From: Phoronis australis
Lineage: Eukaryota > Phoronida > Phoronidae
Direction of reading: 5' to 3'
NCBI GenBank assembly: GCA_002633005.1
Contig: NMRA01000666.1
Coordinates: 1 to 64,000, forward strand
DNA length: 64,000 nucleotides
Part shown: piece by piece, positions 45,083 through 57,934 of the stretch
Layout: each line of letters opens with the position of its first letter
How positions within the stretch are numbered: position 1 is the stretch's first letter
The notes under the pieces: generated by a model
Database searches by the model: none
What the model was told of the DNA's origin: nothing
What the model saw: only the letters and a program-made list of their open reading frames with translations
Made by a program: the position numbers and the translations under genes

Positions 45083-48000
45083 CTAATAATAGCTATTGAG
45101 TTATAATTCTTACAAGGCTTGTCTGGAAATACCCTTGCGGTGCAGCTGAAAACGAATCAAGGTCTATTGAAACGTCTAACGTGGCTTGAGATTCGATGAA
45201 CCTCAAAAATTTAATGGAAACTAATCTCCTCTAACATTATTCTCCAACATCTTTGCAATGACTTTTCTTGTGCAGAATTGGACGATGTAAAAAGTGCTTA
45301 GGTTAATTTACTAAGCACGCATGTGTAACTAAAAATTAAATGGCCTGTGCCTAACCTAACTATGCTGTGTCCACTCACACAGAATTAAACAACTGAAACT
45401 TTGTTTGAAGTAAGTACGCAAAATGGATAACTTAACTTTAATTCACTACCCCCACTGAAATTGGCTCAGTAATTAGACGAAATCACGTGAAGATCAATCT
45501 CTTCTTGGGTGGCAATTTCTTCTCAACTTTTCTTCAGATTCGGAATTCTGAAAGAGAGAATAGGAATTGCATCCACCGTAGGACTCGTATAAAACATACA
45601 CATTTAGCTAACTTTGAAATAGCCAATTCCATACATATGAAATTTCCATATACTATACACTGAGAAAACGCTGTTCCTTAAACTTTTCACATTTGCTCGA
45701 GGTTTATCGAAGGTTGGCATTTAGTGACTTTAATGAATAATATCTATGTTCATGTTAGTGACAATCTTTTGTGCTGTCTTTGGTTTTATTTGTTTAAAGG
45801 CATAGTGATTTGGCCCAACTTATTAAAGATTGGAAAAGCCAAAAATACCCAGTTTTACAGGTTCTTTACTTACACAAAATGTGTACTTTTACCGAGTCGG
45901 TAAAATTGATAGTTATGTACATATTTCATTTTATCACGCATAGGTGACGTTACGGTCATGAAATAACAGTTATCACACCGTGAAATGCGTCAGACCACTT
46001 TTCTTTAGAGACGTTAACCATTATCATCTCTAGAAAGAATAATCCTGGCAAAGCCCTAAGGATTGAGATATTCGGCTGGCAAAATCCATAAGAATTACGA
46101 TAGTTGTTTTAACTCCTCTCTTTATATAGTACCACTTACGACTCACAACTCTGTTCCGATGATAGTGTCACTAATAACTAAAAAAACACCATACAAACGA
46201 CAACTGAATCAAATACATGTATATAGTGCAAATCATAAACATATCCGTCAAATACCATCTAAAGTTTAATTTCAATACATTTGAAGAAAATTAAGATGAA
46301 AAGAGTGTTTTAAGCACGCAAACACACTCAAACAAAATGATACAGCTACCTCATTTGGCCAACTGGTCATGAATGAGTCGTCGTTATGGTAAACATATTA
46401 CTACGCGAAACACGGAAATCGTAATATCTGGTTCATAAGCGTGTTGCATTTAGTCAATATAACCAAACAAAATCGCTAATAGTTATAACAAGTTTTGTAT
46501 AGCGTCATTCTAATACGAATTCAATGAAATTTCCCCAAGTAGTTCTCTAGTTGAACACAACGTCTTGTTCTGATCGTATACTCAACCTACTACGCATCAG
46601 GTAGTAGAAGTAGCGGATAGCGGAAGGCTATTTGCCTGTTAGTTGTCACTTGATGTTATTTTACCCGGACTTTGCCTCGTTTAAGTCGGCTGGCAAGTCA
46701 CGCAAATATCGATATAATAACTAAAAGTTACCACCACGTACGTTATATAACATACATTTATCGTATATGACGAAAGTGGTGTCTTGGAATATTAAAGAAA
46801 ATTCGGTTTCAGTTTCATTCTTTAAGAGGTGGTAACTGACTAGATACAGTGTTGCAAACAACTTAGTTTTAGAATGGACTCTCCATGGTAATGCAGTGCA
46901 ACTGCTAAAGGTGGAGTGTAAGTCAATAACATTTATCGTAATCTATTTTGCCCGGGGTACGCCACGAGCTATGTTGCAGAGTAAAACAAGAGGAGGATTG
47001 CGAATATTGTCATTTATTATGACGTAAATAGATAAAACTAACTAAGACTCTGCAAGATGGGCATGGGCAAAACGCCCACCGGCGTGTACAATCAATAGCC
47101 CTGAAGAGGGAACAAAACAAGGGCTTAAAGGAAAAGTACAGAACATGAAAACAAAACTTGAAAAAACCTAACAGGAAATGTATATAAGAAAAGAGAAAGT
47201 GGAACCCACACCCGGGATGGGGGGTGGGGAAAAATTTCAGAGAACGAGCGTAGGTCTTGTAGACGTCGAGTTAGGTGGCTGAATGAGAGACCACGTTGAA
47301 CTGAACAAAGGAAATATGGGCGACCAATCAGGAGTCGCGTAGAGAAATGTATGAATACAAAAGTAGGCCCTTGAGGCTATAAATAGAGATGAGTAATGCA
47401 AATAAACCCTAAGGAGTGGTATCAAAATAAAGAGACAAGTGTCAAAATAATGACGATAAATGCATTTAACAAGTTAAATTTAATTTGCAAGGCATTTTAA
47501 TAAAACTTCATTACCGTCACTTACAACTGCCAATTGACTTTCAGTCAAAGATGAAAATCGGCAAATTAAAATTGACCGTACACCCAACACTTGGGAGGTT
47601 TAAAACATGGCTTCAAAATCGTAAAAAGTAGTGAACTCGCAATATAATTTGAAATAATCTACAGATGACTTAAATCCCCTTTGTGTCAAATTTGGTGGAA
47701 ATCTGCTGCCGTTCTCCTTGGATGGTTGATACTCTCTGGTACTTGAAAAAACACGCACAGTCTAATCATGTACTTAAGATGAAATGAGCAAAACATGCGA
47801 TAAGGATGGGTTTTTGGCAGTTCAAATCATTCAAAAGGGCGGTTTTTTTCGGAAACGCGTTACACAAGTTGATTTCATCGAGGCATACGTTTGCGTCGTA
47901 TAGAAACTGATAAATATTGCACTGAATGTGCGAGGTTTTCACTGATTTCAATGTTCATAAATAGTTTGTGGAATTGTAATTGATAAATATTCGAGACTCT

Positions 48001-48585
48001 GTTTATAGCCCTATATAACTGCGTGATAATGTGTAAAAATACATACCAGGATTTTCCGTAGATAAATCCATGGGCGTGTTTTTGGAAAATAAAAAATTCA
48101 GACATTTTAATAACACTAAATAAACTTCAGAGCGTTTGTTTGGAAATGGGGGCGTGTAAACGGAAAGTCATAGGTTTTGTGACTTTGACTTTTTTAATTA
48201 AAAGTGTTTTTAAATTTTGTGTAAATAAATGGAAAGTTCGCCAGCACTTTCCTCGTTTATATAAATGCTCCACAAAACTGAACTTTTGACAAAACGTTGA
48301 GGCATAGTGGGCTTTTAAGAGGAATTTTTTCCGATGAACGCCCCACTCTCTAGACACTTGACACCAGGAGTTTTGACACCAAATATTTTTCGGAAAAAAC
48401 GCCCATGGGCATTTCATCGGATGGGCTTTTCTACGGAAAACCCCGGTATTGGTCTATTTACACTATACTGTGTGTATTGTCAAGACGTTTCGTGCGAGAA
48501 TTTCTTCGGCCATATTCAGATGTTACAGCGTAAGTATACGGTACTCGAATGATAGGCACCTGAGGTGACTATAAAAATAGTTTTA
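45083..48585 (+). other. intron sequence, nothing firmly recognised
   Basis: Non-coding. A purine-rich block at about 47080-47240 contains GGGATGGGGGGTGGGGAAAA, with a TATAAATAG word near 47380; no element could be identified. Frames at 46063-46269 and 47237-47425 are unassigned. Confidence 0.4.
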
Positions 48586-48800
48586 AGCGGTCTCGTACGT
48601 GTTGTACCACACGTGCACAGTCCCTGTATGTAAGCCCATTGCAGTGAGCACCTGGAACCATTTTTGTGCTTTAAACTTAAAACCGAGCTAAGGAGCTAGA
48701 TACCTGACTCAAGGGTAAAGCGGTGTGGCCCAGTGAGACTCGAACTCACTACTTCGAGAGAGAAATCGTGCACCTATCACACTAGGTCACGCTGTCTCCT
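48586..48800 (-). mobile_element. tRNA-derived SINE, minus strand
   Basis: The reverse strand starts GGAGACAGCGTGACCTAGTGTG (A-box-like TGACCTAGTG, plus-strand 48773-48790), has a B box GAGTTCGAGTCTC (plus-strand 48733-48747), and continues into a body with CCAGGTGCTCACTGCAATGGG. The body is shared with 24484-24556. The head is tRNA-like but not an intact tRNA, and there are no coding frames. It lies in the intron before kringle 1, antisense to the gene. Confidence 0.65.
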
Positions 48801-50296
48801 GCCTTGGGGGACTAACTCAAAGCCATCTTACCTTAGTATTACTTTAAGTGAGGGCATGCGTATTACATCACCCATTTAATATCTATTAGTTATCATTTCA
48901 CTTTTATTATCGGCAACATTATTAATATGTTATTATCGTGTAGTTGCGTTTTCAAGTTGTATCCAAAAATTTATAGAATTTCTTGGCTCAAATGCGTGAC
49001 GCCGTTATGGTAAAACCAAGCGACGGAGCGTATACCCCTAATTGTTAAGCTTTGTATAATTGCGCGGATTAGGCCCGGGAGAACACTTACTAGCTGACGA
49101 CGAAGCACATCCGGGGATAATTTGGGTCCTCTTTACTTTATGATTACGCACTAAGTTTTGCGGATTTAGAATGCCCTTGCGGTAGGCAAGTCCTTTCGGG
49201 GCATGTACCTACAGCGCCTCAAAGAAGTTGGCCGCTTATGGTTGAAAGCGTGGGCGCAAATGTAACTATTGCCACTAAAGTTCTGTTTATATTGCTATGC
49301 ATGATTCTCCGCATGTGAATATATAACGCCACAATCATGCCCACTGTGACACCTGACAAATTCTATGAGTTCTTCATTAATACTAATTGTGAGATCGCTA
49401 CCTATTACAATTAAATAGCCTCGTTGTTCGAAAGTCACATCGTACATGTACCATTAATGTTTTTACAAGTGTGCTTTCTGTTCAAAGCAAACGAGAAAAC
49501 ATGTATTAATAATTAATTTCTCGATGTTATCGGTATCGTATATTTTGTTTAAAAACACAGTCACGCCCTGGTGAAGCTGGTAATCAAACTCATTAAATAC
49601 ATGTGACAGTTTGCATTCTGTGCAGGCGACTTAGCTGTGACATGTGGAAGAAAAACACTAAGGCGATCATAAATATGTTTGGTACGGAAAGAATGGATTT
49701 TATTTCATTTTAGCGAATTTAATGTTTTTGGGAATCCATAGAATATTGTGCTACCTCGATGTCGATTTGTCTCACTGAAAATCGCAAAATATGGAAAAGT
49801 ATATAATTGTTATTTGACGTAACGGTGACGCTAATATGGTCCTATGGTCGCTTTAAGTTACTTCGAGTTAGTCATTTGCGTCAGTCGTATAATTCCAATG
49901 TCAAACCATTTACGACAGCTCTAAGTTGCGGCTTTCGTTAAAGAGGCTTCAACTCGATCACATCCGTATAGTTTTTGTCTCAAGTTTTTGTAAGTTCTCT
50001 CGAAATTAGTTGGTGACTTAGTGACTTGATAGTCAAAGTGTTGGGCTGACAACCTAAAGGTGAAAATATCAGATGACCACAATGGGTGTACCAGATATCT
50101 GTGCTCGTTCGTCTAAGCACACTTTGGCACCCAAAGATACATGAAGCCGGAGTAATTAAGGAACGAAATGCCGTGCCAATGTGAATAACATAGTGTTCAG
50201 TATAAATGACCCCATATAAAAACGTTATAGACTAACCAATTCACGATAATCACTGTCTGGAGAAACACACTGATTTCTCCCTCTTCGTTGTTTAAG
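48801..50296 (+). other. intron sequence before kringle 1
   Basis: No gene, RNA or repeat recognised. The acceptor of kringle 1 lies at 50287-50296 (TTGTTTAAG), after a C/T-rich tract. Confidence 0.5.
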
Positions 50297-50584
50297 TTGT
50301 GGATGTCACGTGCTTAAAAGACCAGCGTGGCCTAAACTACAAAGGGAGGGTATCCGTTTCTGCTCGAGAAAGTCGGCCATGCAAGCAGTGGTCATCAATT
50401 ACTGATGACCTTGAAGTACTGAAAGTTTATCGGGAATTTCGTGAATTGTACAACAGTTACTTAGCGTTGAGCCCAGAGGATAAAAAATCCACATACTGCA
50501 GAAACCTCGATAACGACGACAAAGGACCGTGGTGCTTTGCTAACTACAAGGCGTATTGCTACATCCCTTTATGTCCCAGTGAAG
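50297..50584 (+). CDS. kringle domain 1 exon
   Basis: A 288-base internal exon, phase 1 at both ends, acceptor TTGTTTAAG and donor GTAATG. It encodes one complete kringle, a triple-looped disulfide module of extracellular proteins (plasminogen, Kremen, ROR receptors) that binds proteins or lysine-containing ligands. Six cysteines at residues 6, 29, 68, 80, 88 and 93, with CKQW, YCRN, GPWCF and YIPLC motifs. The disulfide pattern 1-6, 2-4, 3-5 is known for the family. The stretch between cysteines two and three is about ten residues longer than in plasminogen, and the fourth-to-fifth spacing is short (8 against 12). An Asp-Asn-Asp-Asp run before GPWC recalls the acidic part of a lysine-binding site, but I cannot say it binds lysine. 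Confidence 0.9.
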
Positions 50585-53500
50585 GTAATGTTTGTAATAA
50601 TCAAGTCAGCTTGATGTTTAAAAGGATACCAAACATGGCTTCGGCCTATTAGCAGATACTGAAAACGACTGTCTTACCTAGAAGATAACGATTCCCTATA
50701 ACCCCGACAACCCTTAATGGTTTCGAGGAAAATTTGAAAACTCCTTTCAAGGTCTGCTGGACGAGCAAGCATGACCTACGCTTTTACCTCTCAATGCAAC
50801 TGTGAGAAAAGACCAGCCACCAGGAACCATAGTATCCAATCTGTGACATAGTGAGTATAAAATACTAGTTGATTTTTGCTTTTAAATTAACTTTCAAGAT
50901 TGCCAAGGGTACATTAGCAGGTAACAGAACGGAGGTTTAGTTTCCTTTTAAGGACGAGTTATCTGGAAAATATTGAAAACTTTACTATCATTAGATCATC
51001 ATACTCCAAGTAAGGAAGTTTAGTGTACTTATATTTATGTCTCATGAAATGGGGCTATTCGACGAATTCTCGCGGTATCGCTACTGTACTAGGGGTGAGG
51101 GAATTGCGCGTGCGACGTTCGTAAACAGCTCGTAAAAAGACGACGTTGCTGTCATTACACGTCGGCGTGCTCAGACTTATTATTGCTATTTTCCCGGGTG
51201 CAAACCTTCGACAGGTGGTCACAATCTCCCAACCGACCAAAGGTTACTACAGGCGTGGAGAATTGCGGTCAAAAGGGTCAACCAAGTGCCAAAAAGTGTG
51301 TGGATGCCGAGGCCTCACGCCCCGTGTGTGCTGTATGCAGTTCCATTGAGAGACTACATAATGACGTTACTTAGCAAGTTTTTGTAATTAGTTTCTATTG
51401 ACATATGCCAGTGATGTTATCCCACCAGTTACCTACTGAATACCAGATTTATTCGGTGGAACTAAGTATTTCTTTCAGTAACTCATTCGGGACCGGTATG
51501 GTAAGCTAGCACCACATGTTCACATTGTGTCCTGGTGGGAGTGCTACCCAAATAAGTGGTCCAAGGGACGCTCCGCTCAGAAGTCAAAGATCATTTTTTC
51601 ACAAAAGTTACTCTTCAAAATTATGCTGCGTCCAATAAAATTATCTACTGAGTTTCCTCATTTGATAGCGGACGCCACCCCCGGGACTACCAGATTAGTT
51701 ACCGAATTAACATGAATGAGCTATTCAGTAAATTCGTAATATTACATTGGAATAAATACAGACACCTAGAATGAATTTTTTGTTAAGATTAGAAACACAT
51801 TTAGGTGTTATGAAAATGAACATTCTTAAATCACTATTAGCCCGTTTCACATATTTTAATTGAGATCTTAAATAAGGCTTGGGTACAATGATTGTTAGTT
51901 TCTACATATAAACATGAAGATGAATTGTCAAGTATGTTCTGCCTTACAAATGAAGTTTTGTCTCGCGTTTTCTTTAAAAGTTTGCTAATATATCTCTGAT
52001 TATTCTGTTACAGGTGAGAAAAAGCTACTGAAAGCAGGCGCCTTACCGTCTATTTTACCTTTAGTCAAAGTGTACAACCACCAATAATCTGAGAGAATTG
52101 AACCTCTCAATTTAGAAAGTCAGCCCTTGATATCCCTGATTATGGACTCTGTTGCATTGAGGAAATTACAATTGTTTTCCAACTATGTTGTTCCTTTTTA
52201 TGCATGTGGTTGTTCAGTTCGCCATTTTGTTTTTAAATTCATTGATTATTGTTTATTTTCGACTGAAAACATACTTTGCTTGCCTGTGGAACTTATGTTA
52301 TAGACAAGTTAACACAAAACTTAAAACTGTTCAAAGGCCTTCTTAAGAAAGCTCTAAAACTAGCTACACATATAAATGTATCAAATGCAAACAAAGGGAA
52401 TACTTCGTTTTGATCGCTGCCCATTTCTAGAGGTCAACAGGAAAACGAAACTTCGCAAACGTATTCGGTAATCATTTCAGCTTAATAAAGAATAAGCACA
52501 ACGGCACTGTATGGGCCTTTAAAACTGACGAAATATTGTGGTTTGAATAATTAGTGACAAACTTGCCTGTTGATGAAAAATTTATTTGATCATCAAAGTG
52601 TAACATTAACGGGCATTTTACTGACAATAAGACAATAAATGCAGTCACTGAATGCCATTTACGCATAATGCGTAACAGTTTTTACTATTAGTATAAAGCC
52701 TTTCTTCTGAAAGGAAAAATTAATGTCACTTAGTGAGAAAGGGCAGTTATTTATGCCACATGCTTTTGGTTTACATTTCACTGGGATCTAGTTTGCAACG
52801 ACTATACAAGCGCTTGTAGAAAAGGTTCAGTTTCGGCTCGTGGTTTTCCTACATGTAACCTCATTCAGCCTCAATAACATTCACAATTAGATAGTTGAAG
52901 GTAAACACAAATGCATGTCACTCTGTGTCCAAAATCTGACCCTGAGCTAGACCAGAGTGACTTCCTTAGCTTCAGTCCTTCATCTTTCGGGAGAGGAAAT
53001 AAGCCATTGTTGTCTAAACATGACTCATTGCCTATGAAAGGGCATCATCACCAACGAGGATGGCTGTCAGATACGGTTCCTGTTCAAGCACAAACAATCC
53101 ACTGGCACATTTTGTTACGGTAACTTAGTACTGCGATTCACATTTCTCCAGGGCCACTGTCTTGCACATTGTGCCCTGCAGCACTGCTGGTGTGTGGACA
53201 TGCTGTGCGACGGGAAAGGAGTAACAAAGCTTGCCTATGTTGCGGCTTGAAGTGGCCTTACAAATGTCACTGAACCTGGAACAAATAATGAAACATGAGT
53301 GATTTTGTACTTAAGGTTGGGTCAAAATGTTGCCCGCTTTTCAAATGTATGATATGGTAACTGCTCTACAATTTCACACAAAATTAAATAATTACTATTT
53401 CCAGAAAGCAAGGTTGTATTAAATAAGTATTGTATAAAACTACGTCTTTACTTTTCATTCCTAGCCATAACAATTCTTTAAACTTATCACTTGTCTGTAA

Positions 53501-56090
53501 AATATGAATGTTATTTGAGAAAACTTCAAACCTGTGGTACCCGTTTTCAAGCCTTTTGATTTTTTCAGAAATTTTAAGTCCCGATTGCAGATCCATGGAT
53601 CTGTCAAGCGCACTTCTGGTCTAAGGCTGAGGGAACCGTTTCTCAGAATTTTTATCTTTCTTCAAATAGAAGATATGAAGTCCTGGGTCATTTAAAAATG
53701 ATGAGTAATCTTTCTATTGTTTAAGAGAAATTAAAAATCCTAATGCGCCATTGCTTGCGTTTTGGCAGTAAGAATATGTTCAGAGAAAAAATGCAATTTT
53801 CACAAAAATGGCAGCCATTTGAATTTATAAATGACTTACAACATTCCAAGGCATGATTTAAGATTGTTCAGTCATTGAGAACTTAGAAAATGCAATAAAT
53901 TTTGATGGGTTCATTACAATCGATAGGAAACAGTAGCATGAAACTTGAAAGAACTTCATGAAGGTTAAGAATTACCACACCATGCTCTTTCCCCGGAAAT
54001 TATTACTCGTTATTTCCACACATTCAGTTGCACCAAATTTTACATGCCCAGCCCTCCTTGCCGATCTCCCGCTAAGGACCCGAATAAGTAAATTGACCAA
54101 ACAACTTATATACCTTTCTTTAAAAATAGCTGTCCGTTTTCAAAGACTGTTCTTCGTCTCCGATATAGAAAATAGGCTGTGACTACAGATCTGCACAGAA
54201 TAGGAAGATTTTGCTGGTTGGTTGCAGTCAACTGTTTAAAACCATTTTTTGTCCTTTCAGGGACAGTTGCAGAAGCGGTGCATATCTCCTCTGCACAGCA
54301 CTAGCCCTCAAACCTAAAAAACAAAGGTCAGGTGAAAACATATTTCTATATCAACACGTAATAGATTTCCAGACGACATAGGATAGGGAATAAACAATCT
54401 AATGGATATTTGTAACGTACCCTTTGGGCTTGGGTTGTAGTCTTACCTCAGGAACCAATATTGAGTTGCCAACATAACCATTCAACATTGGTTGATATAA
54501 TTGTCATTGATAAACCTGTTAGAATTCATTCCAAACATTAGTAATACGGCTTTGATGTACGAAGAAATCCCGAGTGCCACGTCAAGTATCGTAACACACA
54601 TCACAACAAACAATGATTAACTGGCGACTGCCACGAACGCGACATCGGCCAGTACCTCAGTTAACAGGCATCAGTATTTTAAATATGGAATAATCGTTAA
54701 AATAATCACACAATTTTCCTTTCTACGAGGTCATGCTTACTTCCTCTTGTAGAAGCACTCTTTTTACGCAATCTCAGATTCAGTTGGCACGGCTGCAAGC
54801 CATTTCACCATGTAATAAAAGGCTCGTAAAATCGAGGCTGCAATATCTATCATCACTAGTACACGAGCGCCCTCTAGTAATGTAAAGATTGTCGAATTGC
54901 CCCATTATGACATGTGTTACAAAAACCAGCGTAAAACATGCTCTATATACATTGTATGTACAAGCAGTTTTCATTGAAAACATTTCATAAATTTACAAAT
55001 TCCAGGTTCGTATTTTTCAAAATGTGCTTCTGGTGTGTCACAAATAGGATCGCCATACATAAGAAAGAAAATTCAAAGCAATAGAAACGATAGATACCAA
55101 ACGTGTTTTTTGACCTATTAACAGGTATTAAAAACGACATTCCGATCCAGCTTTTTGAAACAAAATAGGGCCTAATGGTCTACAAACCTATATAACTCTG
55201 AAAAGTTTTAAGAAAATTTTGAAGACTCTTTTCAAAGTCTGCTTAGCTGGCAAGTGTGCTAGCACTTTTGTCGAGATACACGCCAAGTGCAGGGAAAGAT
55301 AATATCAATTCTGTAACATAGACAGTATGAGTTTTTCAGGTTCACATTGTATGATTCAGATGTGCTTTCGCTGTGTTAGAAATGGGTGTGATATTCACTT
55401 TCAATTTTCAGTGACGAACCCAACAATAGCCGGTGAGTACACGCAGTTGTTATTAGTCCTCTATACTATATATATGGTCAGTTCTTTTGGATTCTTATCT
55501 CTGAGAGTTTTCATGTTTGGGTGTTAAGACGTAAGCAGTGGGCCTGGTGACGGTCGACGCTGTCGAATCGCTTGTTGTCGACTTCCGTGCTTTCTGACTT
55601 TGTCATAGTTTTCGAGGCAAAACAAACGATCCATAGGTATCCACAGAGGTTCAAGCCGCGTTCGGCGAAACAGATGCATCCGTTTATCGATTCTTGGACT
55701 ATCTCGCAGCTATCGCCGGGGTTTTCCACGTTTGAGCAGGAGCTGTAAAAAATTTCTTCTCAGAGACAGATTCCGCCATCTTGACACGTATGAACTGTAA
55801 GTGGATCACAAGGTCACCGGTCTACAACACCTGATAAAAATTGTTGAAAAACGATAACACTCCTCACAATCAAGTTACCCGGGGCCTGGGATGACGCAGT
55901 GGTTTTCACCTGCACGCCAACTGTTAAGTTGGTGAAATAAGAACAGATAATGACGCCATTTGGGTAGCAAGACTCGAATGCCCAAAGCTTTTCGAAATCG
56001 CTGGGAAAGGAGAGAGATGATGTGCAACGTTTCTATTTTTTACCTCAAACAACCCATTCATCGCCACGTTAAAGGGGTGAATCCAGGGGT

Positions 56091-56228
56091 TTGAGTTAAG
56101 GGGGAGGGGGGCACGGCAGAGTATTAGCCAGGATTTTGCCCGTCAGACATAAGCAACACGAACTGCCAAGTGGAATCTGGTATAATTTTAGGGGGTGCCT
56201 TGGCCCCCGCTCTCTAAATCCACCAGTG
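56091..56228. repeat. possible miniature inverted-repeat element
   Basis: CCAGGGGTTTGAGTTAAGGGGG at the left and CCCCCGCTCTCTAAATCCACCAGTGG at the right are imperfect reverse complements (CCAC/CCAG...TTTA...GGGGG when read inward), about 140 bases apart. No coding capacity. Boundaries are approximate and no duplication is clear. Confidence 0.45.
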
Positions 56229-56518
56229 GTTCACCACTGGTTAAAGCTGCACTTCCCGCTGTTTAGCAGGTCAAAAATTAATGTCTAAGTGATATTTACT
56301 CGACCTCAAAGCCACTATCTATTCGAGCAAAAACGCTTCAGAACTTAGTGGGGCTTCGGATGTCCCATGTTGGAATACGATTCATCTCTTTTAGTATACT
56401 TACATGTAACTTATGGGGATCGTTGGGAACTTTCAAGGACATCGTTGCGAATAAAACATGGCAACACTTCCCGGGAAGATGATAGAATTGGGTACAAGCC
56501 TCAACATAATTAACATTG

Positions 56519-56577
56519 GCGGCGCACCTTAGGGGGTTGGGGGCTATAGCCCCCACTTATTTGTGTGCTGCGCCGCC
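56519..56577. repeat. short GC-rich hairpin (GGCGGCGCA ends)
   Basis: GGCGGCGCAC at 56519 faces GTGCTGCGCCGCC ending at 56577, and GGGGGCTATAGCCCCC lies between them. GGCGGCGCA occurs again at 56588, so the word is present in more than one copy here. Confidence 0.6.
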
Positions 56578-57637
56578 CATGGACAATGGCGGCGCATCCG
56601 ATAGGGGCCTGAGAGGCAATACCCTCATTTATTTCAGTGTTTCCTCTCCCATGATTAAGCGAGTACACGATCAAAAAATGAAAGTAGGGAAAGTAAAATA
56701 CATGCACGATGAGAAAATTGACCACAGTTGCATTATTAGAACTGACGGGGAGCTTACGTTCAACTTTTTTAGTCGTCACACTTGTCGAAAACCACACGTC
56801 CAACTGTACACCCTGCAATCGTGTCCAGCGTTCTCATCAACCTCTTCCGAGAATTCACGCGTCCTCTCAATAATTAACATTGTAACATTTGATTATACGG
56901 TGATAAATCTCTCACGAGCCTGGAAATCGACGTGAGGACGCTTATCCACAATGTCAGAGTCTCCCCTGACCATAACAATTACAGTACACTAACTCCAAGT
57001 TCAAAGTCTTCAAGTTAGCGGGGGGCTAGTCGCGGACGCGAAAATTGCATCGACACTCTCAATCCGACACGTGTACTCGTGTACCTAGCTATACATTTGA
57101 AATTGGAGAAAGTATGCGTGGAAATATACCCAGAAAAAATTCCATGACTTCTCTACCATACGAATGTCGTAAAAGCACATGTACTTGAGGCTGCAAACAA
57201 CGTTAATCTCAACGCAAATTCCCTAAGTTTTTTTGAGCTGTTCAAACTTGAAAAACTTCCTGGGAAGCCGAATGACGTATTAATGCGCGACACTGGTGCA
57301 GTCGAATTTTTACGAGAAAACGTCTTGTGTGTAATGTTGATTAAATATGCATTACCTAGATTCGCCTTCAATAAAAAGCGTCGAAACATTTTGGATATGT
57401 GTGTAATTTGACCATTGGGCCATTTTATTTTGTTATTTTGGCAATGATTACCTGACCTGATATGCCAATAATTGGCAGCCCAATTTCCACTTGGCTTGAA
57501 ATGGGACATAATTTGGCTCTTAAAAGTGCAAAAAAGGATACTTGAACGTTGAAATTGTATGATAAGACTTTGTTATTGCATTGTCACTTGATAGACTACA
57601 ATGATAGTTAGCTAATACAGGTATTTGTGTCTCACAG

Positions 57638-57910
57638 AACCGTGCACACGTAAGCTGTTCGGGTTGGACTATATTGGATCGAGGGCGATTACGTTAAAAG
57701 GGGAACTGTGTAAAAGTTGGTCTCATCCTGATGTGATAAAAAGACTTCACAATACACAAAGAGGAGAATGGGCATTTAACCAAATGCCCCTGCACGTGCA
57801 GAGGTCAAATCTGTGCAGGAATGCAGACCTCAGTCCACACGGCCCATGGTGCTACATTGACAGCAAATTCCCGAAGTGGGGCTACTGCGGAATTTCTGAG
57901 TGTCCAAACG
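57638..57910 (+). CDS. kringle domain 2 exon
   Basis: A 273-base internal exon, phase 1 at both ends, acceptor GTGTCTCACAG and donor GTGAGT. A complete kringle: Cys at residues 3, 25, 60, 72, 84 and 89, with LCKSW, LCRN, GPWCY and WGYCGISEC. The 12-12-5 spacing of the last four cysteines equals the canonical one, unlike kringle 1. The Asp pair of the lysine site is not kept (DLSPHGPWC). The next downstream exon was not found. Penelope-like reverse-transcriptase sequence begins only about 25 bases after the donor. Confidence 0.92.
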
Positions 57911-57934
57911 GTGAGTTTTAGGTACAGTAATTCC

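Larger units (their letters stand above)
50585..57637 (+). other. intron between kringles 1 and 2
   Basis: About 7 kb, phase 1. It contains GC-rich hairpin-like repeats at 56091-56228 and 56519-56577. Forward frames at 51183-51374, 55327-55527 and 56516-56935 have no domain. A reverse frame at 54780-54983 has a hydrophobic start but no further support. Confidence 0.5.

Noticed and set aside
48368-48533. Frame with acceptor CACCAG, phase 1 entry and donor GTAAGT with phase 1 exit, before kringle 1
   Set aside because: The splice phase would fit the gene, but the encoded residues match no domain and a reverse frame is equally open. Kept as a possibility only.
51236-51374. Cys-containing frame after TTACTACAG between the two kringles
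   Set aside because: It ends in a stop with no donor and shows no kringle, WSC, EGF or CUB spacing.
54780-54983. Reverse frame with a hydrophobic start that could be a signal peptide
   Set aside because: Only 67 codons, no domain, no neighbouring exon and no splice support.
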